DNA of 64,000 nucleotides from Geomonas subterranea (GCF_019063845.1 NZ_CP077683.1:3836501-3900500), one strand, 5' to 3'. Numbered from the stretch's first letter, positions 27,785 through 36,466 are shown. The notes: a model not told the origin generated them from the sequence alone. Translations and numbers: made by a program.

Positions 27785-28528
27785 TCAGGAGCAGCCGGCG
27801 TGCAGTGCGGCGCCGAGAGCGCCCGTTATGGAAGGGTCCTCCGGGACCAGCACCGGAACCCGCAACGCCATCTCCAGCATCGCCACCAGTGTCTTGTTGT
27901 TGGCGACGCCACCGGTAAAGACCAGATGGTGGCAGTCACCGGTCTTGGAGACCATGGCCGCCAGCCGTGAGGCGACGGCCAGGTGCACCGAGCGGGCGAT
28001 CTCAGCCGGGGGGATGCCCCTGTTCTTCAGGGAAATCACCTCAGACTCGGCGAAGACGGCGCACATGCTGTTGATGGGGGTGCTGGCATCTGCCTTCCCC
28101 GCGGCAAGGCCGAATTCGCCCAGGCCGTATCCCAGGGACACCGCCATCATCTCCAGGAACCGTCCGGTGCCGGCCGCGCATTTGTCGTTCATCTGGAAGT
28201 TGACGATGCGCCCGTTCTCGCTCAACTGGATCACCTTGCTGTCCTGCCCTCCCACGTCGAGAATGGTGCGGCAGTGGGGGAACAGGTGCCTCGCTCCAAG
28301 GGCATGGGCCTTGATTTCCGTGATGATGTCGAGTTCGGCGTGCTGCTGCATGAGGTGCCGGCCGTAGCCCGTGGCCACGACGCGCGCCGTGGGGTGGTCG
28401 CCAAGCAGCTGCAGGGCCTGGCGGTGCGGCTCGAAGCCGCTTTCGACGACGCGGCGCTGCAGCACGGCACCACCTTTCAGGGCGACGGTCTTGATGGTGC
28501 GCGAGCCGAGGTCGATCCCAACCTGCAT
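27785..28528 (-). CDS. 2-hydroxyacyl-CoA dehydratase/double-cubane protein activator ATPase
   Basis: 247 aa of the BadF/BadG/HgdC family. ASKHA-type ATP-binding motifs are VGIDLGSRTIKTV, ILDVGGQDSKVI and FTGGVANN. Two Cys (NDKCAAGTGRF and NSMCAVFAESEV) are those that bridge the 4Fe-4S cluster across the homodimer. The protein drives low-potential electrons to its partner at the cost of ATP. It starts 2 bp from the end of the partner gene, so the two are co-translated. Confidence 0.92.
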   Translation of the reverse strand: MQVGIDLGSRTIKTVALKGGAVLQRRVVESGFEPHRQALQLLGDHPTARVVATGYGRHLMQQHAELDIITEIKAHALGARHLFPHCRTILDVGGQDSKVIQLSENGRIVNFQMNDKCAAGTGRFLEMMAVSLGYGLGEFGLAAGKADASTPINSMCAVFAESEVISLKNRGIPPAEIARSVHLAVASRLAAMVSKTGDCHHLVFTGGVANNKTLVAMLEMALRVPVLVPEDPSITGALGAALHAGCS

Positions 28529-28530
28529 GG

Positions 28531-29823
28531 CTACCCCCTGATCTGTTCCAAAAATGCCTCGACGCGGGTCTGCAGCTGCCCTACATCGTCAGGCGAATAA
28601 TCGGTTTCTATCGACATGAAGGGGATCCCCCGCGCCTCGCAGGCCTCCCTCAATTTCACCGCTTCGATGTTGTAGGTGTGGCAGAACTGCAGGCAGTAGT
28701 CGATGATCCCCTCGGCGCCGGAGGCCTCGTACTCCTTAAGCACCTGCGCGATGCGGTCGTCGTTGGGGGTGAAGCAGGAGCAGTCGATCTTCATGTAGCG
28801 CTCGGTGAGCCGTTCCAGTTGCTGCTCCAGGTCCGTGGCGCCCTCGTCGATCAGGTCCTTGTAGTAGCGGGTGCCGATGCAGCTCTCCTCGTTGACCACG
28901 ATGGCGCCGGCGGATTCGATGATGTGGTGCAGCTTCCAGTTGGGAAGCGCCATCGGGGTGCCCGAGACCATGATGCGCGGCGTCGAGGCCGGCGCCACCG
29001 CGATGCCGTTACCGATGCGCTGCTCGAGTTCGTCGCACAGTTCGTGCACCTTCTGCGCGAAGCGGACCGGCTCGTCGTAGAAGGCGATCTGCTCGATGAG
29101 CAGCATGTCCTTCCCGCTTATGGGCGAGGGGTTGTGGTGGCGCAGGGCGTTTAGGCGCTGCAGGGCGAAGCGCTTGGCGTTGATGGTCTTGATGCCGGCT
29201 GCCACGGCATCGAAATCGGCGACGGTATCGGTGATGCGATCCACGGCGGCCTTGAAATCCTTCACCTCGTCCAGCCAGAGCCGCTTGTCCCGCTCCCGCT
29301 TCATCTGGGGGATCTCCATGACGTGAGTGGGGACGTAGCGGTCCAAAAGCTCCCAGGTCTTCTTCTTCGCGTCGCAGGTGGTTTCACCGTAGACCAGGTC
29401 GACCACCTGGAAATAGGGGCAGATCTTGCCGACCTTGAAGCCGAAGGCGGACTTGACCATCGGGCAGATGTTGCGCGGCAGAATTTTCTCGGCGTCGGCA
29501 ATGGAGCCCTGGGCGCCGCCGCAAAGCCCGATGCAGATGCCCCCAGCGGCGATCACCAGTTCCTCGGGGACGTAGACGCAGAAGGTGCCGATGACCGGTT
29601 TTCCCCCCTGCTTGGCGTCGTAGATCTCCCTGATGCGCCCTGTGTGGATGTTTGCCACCATGTCGTCGAAGTACGCCATCCTTTCGGGGCGGTTGTGCTG
29701 CGACAGGAAGATGTTCTGGTAGGCGTTGGTCAGCATGGGAGGCATTCCCGCAAAGCGGGCCACGTCCATGCCAAGCTTTTCCCACAGCTCCGGATCGGAC
29801 TTCACCTGAAAACCGTTACTCAT
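28531..29823 (-). CDS. HgdB/BcrB-like double-cubane cluster type protein
   Basis: 430 aa from ATG 29823 (MSNGFQVKSDPELWEKLG) with TTCGGAGGGAATGCG ahead. The protein belongs to the 2-hydroxyacyl-CoA dehydratase D-component superfamily and carries many Cys: GGICIGLCGG, PRNICPMVKSAFGF, GKICPYFQ, GETTCDAKKK, EESCIGTRYY, IDCSCFTPND and DYCLQFCHTY. A true dehydratase needs two different subunits; here one subunit pairs with one ATPase, which is the arrangement of E. coli YjiM-YjiL and of the double-cubane cluster protein from Carboxydothermus. Substrate not known; low-potential reduction of a small molecule is inference. Confidence 0.85.
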   Translation of the reverse strand: MSNGFQVKSDPELWEKLGMDVARFAGMPPMLTNAYQNIFLSQHNRPERMAYFDDMVANIHTGRIREIYDAKQGGKPVIGTFCVYVPEELVIAAGGICIGLCGGAQGSIADAEKILPRNICPMVKSAFGFKVGKICPYFQVVDLVYGETTCDAKKKTWELLDRYVPTHVMEIPQMKRERDKRLWLDEVKDFKAAVDRITDTVADFDAVAAGIKTINAKRFALQRLNALRHHNPSPISGKDMLLIEQIAFYDEPVRFAQKVHELCDELEQRIGNGIAVAPASTPRIMVSGTPMALPNWKLHHIIESAGAIVVNEESCIGTRYYKDLIDEGATDLEQQLERLTERYMKIDCSCFTPNDDRIAQVLKEYEASGAEGIIDYCLQFCHTYNIEAVKLREACEARGIPFMSIETDYSPDDVGQLQTRVEAFLEQIRG

Positions 29824-29861
29824 CGCATTCCCTCCGAATGGCTCATAGAAATATGAACATT

Positions 29862-29890
29862 TATATATGTTTACCATGAAGAGAAGTCAA
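29862..29890 (-). promoter_or_regulatory. Sigma-70 type promoter for the double-cubane operon
   Basis: Minus strand TTGACT (29890-29885), 17-bp spacer, TATATA (29867-29862), about 38 bp upstream of the start codon at 29823. A good match in an AT-rich patch within GC-rich surroundings. Confidence 0.6.
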
Positions 29891-30015
29891 ACTGTTAGTT
29901 TCGATGGAAACGTTGAAGTCAATCGTAAAAAGCGATCACTAGAAGTGGCGGGGAGGGCGAGGGGAAGCGGGAACCTTGTCCAGGAAGAAGCGGTGGTGGG
30001 AGCGGGCGTTAAAAG

Positions 30016-30043
30016 AAAAGCCCCCGCGGGGTGCGGGGGCTTC
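30016..30043. terminator. GC-rich hairpin, likely terminator
   Basis: AAGCCCCCGC / GCGGGGGCTT with a five-base loop in the gap between two minus-strand genes. With AAAAG on its left it would terminate minus-strand transcription coming from the NifX-like operon. Confidence 0.6.
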
Positions 30044-30130
30044 GGGTGCAGTATGCGCCGTCTACCGGTTTGCCGGCCGGCGGCGGTGGCTTTGCGCTGC
30101 CTGTGAACGGGTGCTGCCGGCGTGAGGGGA

Positions 30131-30400
30131 TCACTCCTGTTCAGAGGGGTCACACTCATCAGGCGCATCAGGGCACCCCTGTTTTTGGCGCAGGCACAGT
30201 TTCACCTTCCTGATCGCCTCCTGGTCGCCGGGGAAAGGATCGAAAAGAGCGTGCTCTCCCGTTTGCTTGTAGATCTGGTACCTGTTGCAGCTTTGGTAGT
30301 CGCCAAAGCAGAGCTTGCTTTGAATGTACTCGGCAGCCTTGGGAAGGTCTTTCATGTTGTCTTTGAAGAACTGGCAGCATTCGACGAGTTCGCACGCCAT
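30131..30400 (-). CDS. Small Cys-rich protein of unknown function
   Basis: 89 aa from ATG 30400 (MACELVECCQFFKDNM), with GAGG seven bases upstream; a longer open frame upstream is not needed. Eight Cys: ACELVECCQFF, KLCFGDYQSCNRY, KLCLRQKQGCPDAP and DECD. The pattern C-x4-CC...C-x6-C-x-R-Y is one I have seen in short proteins of anaerobic bacteria, and suggests metal or Fe-S binding; no function is known to me. It is the last gene of the minus-strand group headed by the NifX-like gene. Confidence 0.7.
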   Translation of the reverse strand: MACELVECCQFFKDNMKDLPKAAEYIQSKLCFGDYQSCNRYQIYKQTGEHALFDPFPGDQEAIRKVKLCLRQKQGCPDAPDECDPSEQE

Positions 30401-30519
30401 CACACACCTCGATTCACAATAAATTGCAGGGCAGGCCGATCCGGCCATGCGCAGGGCGCCGCGGGTGCCGCGGGTGCCGCTCAAGCGGTGGCGGCAGAGC
30501 CGCGCTGTTGGACCCCCGG

Positions 30520-30774
30520 CTAATCCCGGTTGCGCAGCCGGTCCAGCGTCGCCGCTATGGTGGCGGCAGTGACGGAGTCACCGAAACAGCCGGCCCCGGC
30601 GTAGCTGTCAAAGTCCTCTACCTGCTGGAGGAGAAGCCTGTACAGGTCCGTCGGTGCCGGCCCGGGTACGGGGGATGCGCTAAGAGCGACGATCTCCTCG
30701 ACCAGCCACTCCGGGAGGTCCGCTTCCTCGTGCTGTCGCCTTGCCGTCTCGGCGAGCTTATCCAGGAAATCCAT
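30520..30774 (-). CDS. Hypothetical protein, 84 aa
   Basis: From ATG 30774 with GGAGGAG six bases upstream, overlapping the end of the UPF0251 gene by 17 bp. Predicted mostly helical and acidic (MDFLDKLAETARRQHEEADL...). One Cys. No family recognised. Overlap with its neighbour indicates translational coupling and hence a shared process. Confidence 0.6.
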   Translation of the reverse strand: MDFLDKLAETARRQHEEADLPEWLVEEIVALSASPVPGPAPTDLYRLLLQQVEDFDSYAGAGCFGDSVTAATIAATLDRLRNRD

Positions 30775-31114
30775 GGAAACTCCTCCACGTGCCGGGAGGG
30801 CAGGCGGTAGAAGCGTCATCTCCCGTCCACCCCGCCGAAATCGCCAGCGCCTTTTGCTGAACGAGGGCTTGAGCGACCTTGCTGCGCGCAGCAGCGAGCA
30901 GGCGCTGTACCGTGCCGCGGGAGACCCCCATGCAGACGCCTGCCTGCTCCTGGGTCTTCCCCTGCCCGTCGCACAGGTGCAGGGCATCCAGTTCATCATG
31001 GGCAAGCCGGACCAGGTCCAGATCACTGAGCGGGATGCCCGCCGGTTTGAAGAGCGCGGCGAAGCCGGAGCGGTGCGGGCAGATACAGGTTCTGGGCTTG
31101 CGCGGGCGGGGCAC
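30758..31114 (-). CDS. UPF0251 (DUF134) family DNA-binding protein
   Basis: 118 aa from a GTG at 31114. The N-terminus MPRPRKPRTCICPHRSGFAAL is the DUF134 hallmark, followed by DLVRLAHDELDALHLCDGQ and a sigma-factor-like helix-turn-helix QEQAGVCMGVSRGTVQRLLAAARSKVAQAL. Family members are often next to NifX/NifB-type metal-cofactor proteins, as here (two bases from the NifX-like stop). Probable regulator, target unknown. The C-terminal 25 residues are less typical and overlap the next gene. Confidence 0.82.
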   Translation of the reverse strand: MPRPRKPRTCICPHRSGFAALFKPAGIPLSDLDLVRLAHDELDALHLCDGQGKTQEQAGVCMGVSRGTVQRLLAAARSKVAQALVQQKALAISAGWTGDDASTACPPGTWRSFHGFPG

Positions 31115-31116
31115 TG

Positions 31117-31497
31117 CTAGTGAGAGCAGCCGTGGCCGTGGCTATGGCCGCCGCAGGTATGGCCGGGGAGGTACTCCTGCAGCTGGTTCGCCCGAAAAAG
31201 CGCGAGGTTGTCGGCCACCGTACCCGCCAAAGCCCTGAACACCCTCATCCCGGCTGCGTTCAGTTTGTGCAGCGCACCGCCGCCGATCCCGCCGACCACG
31301 ACAGCGTCCACCTCATGCCCTGCGAGCCCCGCAACCGGGTTGCAGGCACCATGCTGGTGTATGCGGTCGCCGTTGACGATGGCGCTGCATGCGCCGGTTA
31401 CGCTGTCCACCACGACGAAGCCCGGTGCGGAGCCGAAATGGCCGTAAACTGCGCTGGAGAGGCCGAGGTTCTGTTCCACTGGAAAACAAATTTTCAT
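31117..31497 (-). CDS. NifX/NifB C-terminal-like (dinitrogenase Fe-Mo cofactor family) protein
   Basis: 126 aa from ATG 31497 (MKICFPVEQNLGLSSAVYGHFGSAP) with GGAG upstream. RNase-H-like fold family that binds metal-cofactor intermediates. Marks are HFGSAPGFVVVD, a Cys-His pair HQHGACNP, and DAVVVGGIGGGAL. The C-terminal tail is rich in His and Cys (HTCGGHSHGHGCSH), suggesting metal binding. No nitrogenase genes are in the window, so this is likelier a stand-alone MTH1175-type protein. Confidence 0.85.
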   Translation of the reverse strand: MKICFPVEQNLGLSSAVYGHFGSAPGFVVVDSVTGACSAIVNGDRIHQHGACNPVAGLAGHEVDAVVVGGIGGGALHKLNAAGMRVFRALAGTVADNLALFRANQLQEYLPGHTCGGHSHGHGCSH

Positions 31498-31516
31498 GAA
31501 ATATCTCCATGTGTAG

Positions 31517-31530
31517 TGTGCATATGCACA
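31517..31530. promoter_or_regulatory. Operator-like palindrome TGTGCATATGCACA
   Basis: A perfect 14-bp palindrome lying 20-33 bp upstream of the NifX-like start codon and between it and a TTGACA -35 hexamer on the minus strand (31564-31559). A related partial copy, ATGCATATG, overlaps that -35 box at 31552-31560. The position suggests an operator controlling this operon; the -10 region (TACTTG) is poor. Confidence 0.5.
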
Positions 31531-31670
31531 TGGCACAAGTAACATTCAAAAATGCATATGTCAATATCTTTGAAGGAAAAGATGGCATTTTCTCCAGTAA
31601 CCAGTGCGGGATTCTGGGGGGAGAGAGCGCCTGGCGAGGACGTACCGGGATGACGCGCAGGATATTTGTT

Positions 31671-31700
31671 TTGACGCGAAGTTACCCCAGGTGTTATAAG
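31671..31700 (+). promoter_or_regulatory. Candidate promoter for the histidine kinase/regulator pair
   Basis: TTGACG (31671-31676), 18-bp spacer, TATAAG (31695-31700), 80 bp upstream of the kinase start codon. Confidence 0.45.
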
Positions 31701-31780
31701 TTGCGCGAACTCCCCCTCACTCTCATGTGCTCCTTCCTTTGGCGATGCCGGCAACCCGTTACGCACAGGAGCCTCTTGCC

Positions 31781-33499
31781 ATGTTGACCCGAATCCTTTT
31801 GCTGCTGATCGTTCTGGGCCTGACCGCCTCCGGGGTACACGCCGAACCACCACCGGGGCGTGACCTGAGCGTCATCGTCGTGGGCGGCAACAGCAACTAT
31901 CCTCCCTACCAGTTCCTGGACAAAAACGGCCACCCCGCCGGCTACATCGTGGACCTTACCAAGGCGATCGCCCGGGTCATGGGGATGCAGGTCGAGATCC
32001 GGCTGGACGACTTCGGCAAGATCCTCAAGGAGCTGGACAGCGGCGACATCGACATCCTCGAGGGGCTCTCTTACTCTGAGGCGCGGGCGAAGGAATACGA
32101 CTTCTCGACGCCGCATTCCATCATCGTCCAGGCCATCTTCGCACGGAAGGGGACCCCCGCGGTGAAGAGCCTGGAAGAGCTCAAGGGGAAAAAGGTGCTG
32201 GTGCACCGCGGCGGCGGGATGCACAGCTACCTGCAGGAACGGCACTACGACCCCGACCTGGTGCTGACCGACAGCCCCCGCGAGACCCTGCAGCAACTGG
32301 CGGCCGGGCAGTGCGACTATGCCGTGGTGGCCCTGCTGCCGGCCATGTACATCATCCGCGAGGAGAAGCTCTCCAACCTGGTGCCGGTTGCGACCAACGT
32401 GGCGCCGCAGCGCTACTACTGCTACGCGGTGAAAAAGGGGAACGCGGAGCTGGTGGCCCAGATGAACGAAGGGCTTTCCATCCTCAAGAAGACCGGGGAG
32501 TTCAACCAGATCTACGACAAGTGGATCGGCGTCCTCGAACCTCAGCGCACTTCGTGGGTCACGGTGGCGAAATACGCGGCACTGGTGGTGATACCTCTCT
32601 CCCTGATCCTGGCGGCGACGGTGCTCTGGTCGTACTCCCTGCGCCGGCAGGTGGCACAGCGCACGGAGTCGCTTTCCAACGCCCTGGCCGAGCTGCAGAG
32701 AAACCAGCAGCAACTGGTGCAGGCCGACAAGATGGCGGCACTCGGCATCCTGGTATCCGGGGTGGCCCACGAGATCAACAACCCCACCGGCATCATCCTG
32801 ATGAACATGCCTACCCTGAAGAAGATATTCAGGGATGCGGAGCGGATACTGGACCGGTACCAGGAGGAAGAGGGGGAGTTCACCCTGGGGGGGATACGGT
32901 ACCAGAGGGTGCGGCAGGAGGTGCCGCAGATCCTCGACGAGATGCAGGACGGCGCCCAGCGCATCAAGAAGACGGTCGAGGACCTCAAGAATTTCGCCCG
33001 CAAGGACGACGAGGCACGCAAGGAGCTGCTGGATTTCAACCACGTGGTGCAGACGGCGGTACGCCTGGTGGACGTGGCGACGCGCAAGTGCACCAACAAT
33101 TTCAGCGCCTATTACGGCGAAGGGCTGCCCCCGGTGTTCGGCAACGAGCAACGGCTGGAGCAGGTGGTGGTGAACCTGGTCATGAACGCGGGGCAGGCGC
33201 TGCCGGACCCGGGCAAGGCTATCTCCCTGGAGACGAGCCACGATGCCGGCAGCGGCCGGGTGATGCTCACCGTGCACGACGAGGGGACGGGAATCTCTCC
33301 TGAGCACCTGAAGCATCTCACCGACCCTTTCTTCACCACCAAGCGCGAGAGCGGGGGGACCGGACTGGGACTCTCCATCTCGGCCAACATCATCAAGGAC
33401 CACGGCGGCGAACTCAGCTTTGATTCCAGCCCCGGCAAGGGGACGACGGTCACCCTCGCGTTGCCGGCTGCCGTGACAGGGAGCGAAAATGGACAGTGA
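31781..33499 (+). CDS. Sensor histidine kinase with periplasmic solute-binding domain
   Basis: 572 aa from ATG 31781 (CAGGAG upstream). Signal/TM1 at residues 2-20, then a periplasmic SBP_bac_3-type domain at about 28-265 (YPPYQFLDKNGHPAGYIVDLTKAIA; DILEGLSYSEARAKEYDFS). TM2 is at about 275-295, then a coiled coil, HisKA with the phospho-accepting His in SGVAHEINNPTG, and the ATPase with N box NLVMNAGQAL, DEGTGIS and GGTGLGLSI. The kinase therefore senses a small molecule in the periplasm directly. It overlaps the response regulator by 11 bp and precedes a porin and a flavocytochrome. Confidence 0.92.
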   Translation: MLTRILLLLIVLGLTASGVHAEPPPGRDLSVIVVGGNSNYPPYQFLDKNGHPAGYIVDLTKAIARVMGMQVEIRLDDFGKILKELDSGDIDILEGLSYSEARAKEYDFSTPHSIIVQAIFARKGTPAVKSLEELKGKKVLVHRGGGMHSYLQERHYDPDLVLTDSPRETLQQLAAGQCDYAVVALLPAMYIIREEKLSNLVPVATNVAPQRYYCYAVKKGNAELVAQMNEGLSILKKTGEFNQIYDKWIGVLEPQRTSWVTVAKYAALVVIPLSLILAATVLWSYSLRRQVAQRTESLSNALAELQRNQQQLVQADKMAALGILVSGVAHEINNPTGIILMNMPTLKKIFRDAERILDRYQEEEGEFTLGGIRYQRVRQEVPQILDEMQDGAQRIKKTVEDLKNFARKDDEARKELLDFNHVVQTAVRLVDVATRKCTNNFSAYYGEGLPPVFGNEQRLEQVVVNLVMNAGQALPDPGKAISLETSHDAGSGRVMLTVHDEGTGISPEHLKHLTDPFFTTKRESGGTGLGLSISANIIKDHGGELSFDSSPGKGTTVTLALPAAVTGSENGQ

Positions 33500-34892
33500 A
33501 CTGTACCCCTGCTTCAAGGTGCTGCTTGTCGACGACGAACCGGCCTGGCTGCGCTCGTTGTCGCTGGCGTTGGAGAGCAGTTCCGGGATCACCAACGTGG
33601 AGCTTTGCAGCGACAGTCGCAAGGTGCTGGATATCCTCGCCAATGGGGATGTCGCCCTGGTTCTGCTCGATCTCACCATGCCGCATGTTTCGGGAGAGGA
33701 CCTCCTGGTCCAGATCGCCGAGCGTTTCCCTGGGGTGGCGGTGATCGTCGTGAGCGGCATGAACCAGGTGGGCAAGGTGGTCAACTGCATGAAGCTCGGT
33801 GCCTACGATTACTACGTGAAGACCGATGACGAGGAGCGCATCGTCTGCGGCGTCCAGCGTGCCATCAAGCACCTGGAACTGCAACGCGACAACAAGGAGA
33901 TGGCCCGGCGTTTCGTCTCCTGCGAACTGCAGCACCCCGAGGCGTTTTCAGCCATCTGCACGGCGGACCGGGCCATGCAGGCGCTCTTCGCCTACATCGA
34001 GGCCGTGGCCGTCAGCCCGCTCCCGCTTTTGATCACCGGCGAGAGCGGGTCGGGAAAGGAGCTCCTCGCCCAGGCCACGCACCGGTTGAGCCGCTGCCGG
34101 GGCGATCTCGTGGCCGTCAACGTCGCCGGCCTCGACGACACCGTGTTTTCGGACACCCTATTCGGCCACGTGCGCGGCGCCTTCACCGGTGCGGAAGGTG
34201 TTCGCCGCGGCATGATCGAGGCGGCAGCCAACGGCACCCTGTTCCTCGACGAGATCGGCGACCTGAGCATCGCATCCCAGGTGAAGCTTTTGCGGCTGCT
34301 CCAGGAAGGGGAGTATTTCCCGCTGGGGAGCGACCAGCCACGGCGCCTCAAGGCGCGCATCGTGGTGGCGACCCACCAGAACCTGGAGGCCAAGGTCGCG
34401 CAAGGGAGCTTCCGGTGCGACTTGTTTTACCGGCTGCGTACCCACCATGTGGATGTGCCGCCGCTGCGCAGCCGCAAGGGGGACATACCGTACCTGCTTG
34501 ACCTGTTCCTGGAGGAGGCTGCCGCGATGCTCGGCAAGAAGAAGCCGACTCCGCCCCCGGGACTGGTGCAGCTCCTCTCCACCTACAGCTTCCCGGGCAA
34601 CGTCCGCGAGTTGAAGGCGATGGTCTTCGACGCGGTCAGCACGCACAAGGAGCGCATGCTCTCGATGGATTCCTTTGCCAAGGCCATCAGCGCCGGCGGC
34701 GGCGTTGCGGAACGGGCGCCGGACCAGAACCCGTTTGCCGGTTTCGAGCCTCTCCCCACCTTCGCCAACGCTGCCAATTACCTCCTCGATGAGGCGATGA
34801 ACCGCGCCGGCGGCAATCAGACGCTGGCGGCACGGCTGCTTGGCATATCCCAACCCTCCCTCTGGAAACGCCTCAAACTGGCCCGCGGATGA
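33489..34892 (+). CDS. Sigma-54-dependent response regulator (NtrC family)
   Basis: 467 aa: receiver domain (VLLVDDEPAW; phospho-acceptor Asp in LVLLDLTMPHVSG), AAA+ domain with Walker A TGESGSGKE, the sigma-54 contact loop GAFTGA and Walker B GTLFLDEIGD, and a Fis-type DNA-binding helix-turn-helix at the end (AARLLGISQPSLWKRL). All elements needed to activate sigma-54 polymerase are intact. A -24/-12 promoter and palindromic candidate binding sites follow directly downstream. Confidence 0.94.
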   Translation: MDSELYPCFKVLLVDDEPAWLRSLSLALESSSGITNVELCSDSRKVLDILANGDVALVLLDLTMPHVSGEDLLVQIAERFPGVAVIVVSGMNQVGKVVNCMKLGAYDYYVKTDDEERIVCGVQRAIKHLELQRDNKEMARRFVSCELQHPEAFSAICTADRAMQALFAYIEAVAVSPLPLLITGESGSGKELLAQATHRLSRCRGDLVAVNVAGLDDTVFSDTLFGHVRGAFTGAEGVRRGMIEAAANGTLFLDEIGDLSIASQVKLLRLLQEGEYFPLGSDQPRRLKARIVVATHQNLEAKVAQGSFRCDLFYRLRTHHVDVPPLRSRKGDIPYLLDLFLEEAAAMLGKKKPTPPPGLVQLLSTYSFPGNVRELKAMVFDAVSTHKERMLSMDSFAKAISAGGGVAERAPDQNPFAGFEPLPTFANAANYLLDEAMNRAGGNQTLAARLLGISQPSLWKRLKLARG

Positions 34893-34897
34893 ACCCC

Positions 34898-34933
34898 TAT
34901 TGCCGGAGTCTATAGCTATAGACTCCGGCAATA
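34898..34933. promoter_or_regulatory. 36-bp perfect palindrome, candidate activator binding site or terminator
   Basis: Half-site TATTGCCGGAGTCTATAG followed immediately by its exact complement, starting 6 bp after the response-regulator stop. A second half-site GAGTCTATAG lies at 34995-35004. The sequence lies 140-170 bp upstream of the -24/-12 promoter, a normal distance for an enhancer. There is no T-run, so termination alone is a weaker reading. Confidence 0.6.
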
Positions 34934-35068
34934 ACGCTGTAACTCCCGATTAACACACGAACAACCCACCTCCTCACGGGAAGCTCCATAGCCTGAGTCT
35001 ATAGCCGTTACTCCCCTCCCTATTTTAAATTCCTGTGTAATTGTAAGCGCTTACCTTCAATTCAACCT

Positions 35069-35085
35069 TTGGTATCGATCCTGCT
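35069..35085 (+). promoter_or_regulatory. Candidate sigma-54 (-24/-12) promoter of the porin-flavocytochrome genes
   Basis: TTGGTATCGATCCTGCT with GG at 35071-35072, exactly 10 bp, then GC at 35083-35084. The start codon of the porin is 60 bp downstream. The upstream neighbour encodes a GAFTGA-containing activator, supporting the call. Confidence 0.65.
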
Positions 35086-35144
35086 CTAACTAGATCAAAA
35101 GCGATCACGGGGCCATGCGCCCCAAAACACCGAAGGAGAGGATC

Positions 35145-36425
35145 ATGAATCAGAAAGCGGCAATGGCAATGGCAGGTTTTCTGGCGGTAACGGCTGTGGG
35201 GTACGATGCCCAGGCGAAGAGCCTGGAGGACATCCTGAAGGAGAAAGGTGTCATCACCGAAGCTGAGTACAAGGAAGCCTCGAAAGCCAAGCCTTTCGAC
35301 TACAAGCTGGGCAAGGGATTCGCATTCACCTCGCCGGACCAGAAGTTCCAGCTGCTGCTTGGCGGGCAGATCCAGGCCCAGTACGAGCTGGACAACTACG
35401 AGGTGGCCAACAAGCAGGACGTGAGCCAGTTCAACCTGCGTCGCGTCAAGACCCTCCTGAGCGGCTATGCCTTCACCAAGGACCTCACCTACAAGGCGAC
35501 CTACAACTGGTCCAACGTGGTGAAGGAGAACACCAAGGCGATGGAAGAGGTGAACATGAAATACCGCGTCGCCGATGAACTGCAGGTCATGCTGGGGCAG
35601 GAGAAGATCCAGTACTCCAGGCAGTGGATCACTTCCAACACCGCGCAGCAATTCGTCGACGGCTCCTTCGTGAGAAATGCCTTCATGCAGGGGTACGACA
35701 CCGGCATCAACCTGCACGGCGATCTCTGGACCGGCCTGGTGAAGTACGACGCCGGGCTCTTCGGTGGTGCCGGCCAGAACACCAAGAACAAAACCAGCGA
35801 CAACGCGTACAACTTCAGGCTGACCTTCAACCCGCTCGGGGATATGAAATACGGCGAGGGCGACCTCGAATACTCGAAGAAGCCACTGGTCTCGCTGGGG
35901 AGCAGCTACTACCTCAATACCGTCAAAAAGACGGTCTCCGGGACCGGCGCCGCGGCGACTTCCGCCATCGACAACAACAACTCCAACTTCGTAACCGACG
36001 CCAACGGCTGGCTCGGCACGGCGGTGAAGGGGAAATACTTCGGCACCAAGGCGGCCGAGGACATCAGCGTCGACTCCTGGGAAGCGGATTTTGCCTGCAA
36101 GTGGCTGGGCGCTTCGATGCAGGGCGAGTACTTCTGGGGCAAGGCGGTGGGTGAAACCTCCGGGAAAGAGCTGATCGCCAGGGGCGGTTACGTCCAGGCG
36201 GGTTACTTCGTGATCCCGCAACGCCTTGAGCTCGCCCTCCGTTACGCGTGGATGGATCCCAACCGCCAGGTTTCCAGCGATTCCATCTCCGAGATTCAAG
36301 GGGCGGTCAACTACTTCCTCTACGGCAACAACCTGAAGATCCAGGGCGACGTCGGCAACCGCCACATCTACAAGGGCCAGGTTGATGATCTCGTGGCGCG
36401 TGCCCAGGTGCAGCTGCTCTTCTAA
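35145..36425 (+). CDS. Outer-membrane porin (OprO/OprP-like)
   Basis: 426 aa from ATG 35145 with AAGGAGAGG upstream. Signal peptide about 1-24, then a short coiled segment SLEDILKEKGVITEAEYKEA typical of Geobacter porins, then alternating beta-strand sequence ending in the aromatic terminal strand RAQVQLLF, the signal for BAM-dependent insertion. Family level: phosphate-selective porin O/P. The specificity here is probably for the substrate of the adjoining flavocytochrome (inference from co-location, about 40 bp apart). Confidence 0.88.
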   Translation: MNQKAAMAMAGFLAVTAVGYDAQAKSLEDILKEKGVITEAEYKEASKAKPFDYKLGKGFAFTSPDQKFQLLLGGQIQAQYELDNYEVANKQDVSQFNLRRVKTLLSGYAFTKDLTYKATYNWSNVVKENTKAMEEVNMKYRVADELQVMLGQEKIQYSRQWITSNTAQQFVDGSFVRNAFMQGYDTGINLHGDLWTGLVKYDAGLFGGAGQNTKNKTSDNAYNFRLTFNPLGDMKYGEGDLEYSKKPLVSLGSSYYLNTVKKTVSGTGAAATSAIDNNNSNFVTDANGWLGTAVKGKYFGTKAAEDISVDSWEADFACKWLGASMQGEYFWGKAVGETSGKELIARGGYVQAGYFVIPQRLELALRYAWMDPNRQVSSDSISEIQGAVNYFLYGNNLKIQGDVGNRHIYKGQVDDLVARAQVQLLF

Positions 36426-36466
36426 GTGGCGGTGACCACAAGATGACGAAATTACAGGAGAGAAAA

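Noticed and set aside
31117-31497. Nitrogenase cofactor gene nifX proper
   Set aside because: No nif genes are nearby; the short length and His-rich tail fit the general MTH1175-like family better.
34898-34933. Simple rho-independent terminator after the response regulator
   Set aside because: Perfect palindrome with no loop and no T-run, and a second half-site occurs downstream; a binding site is favoured, although termination is not excluded.
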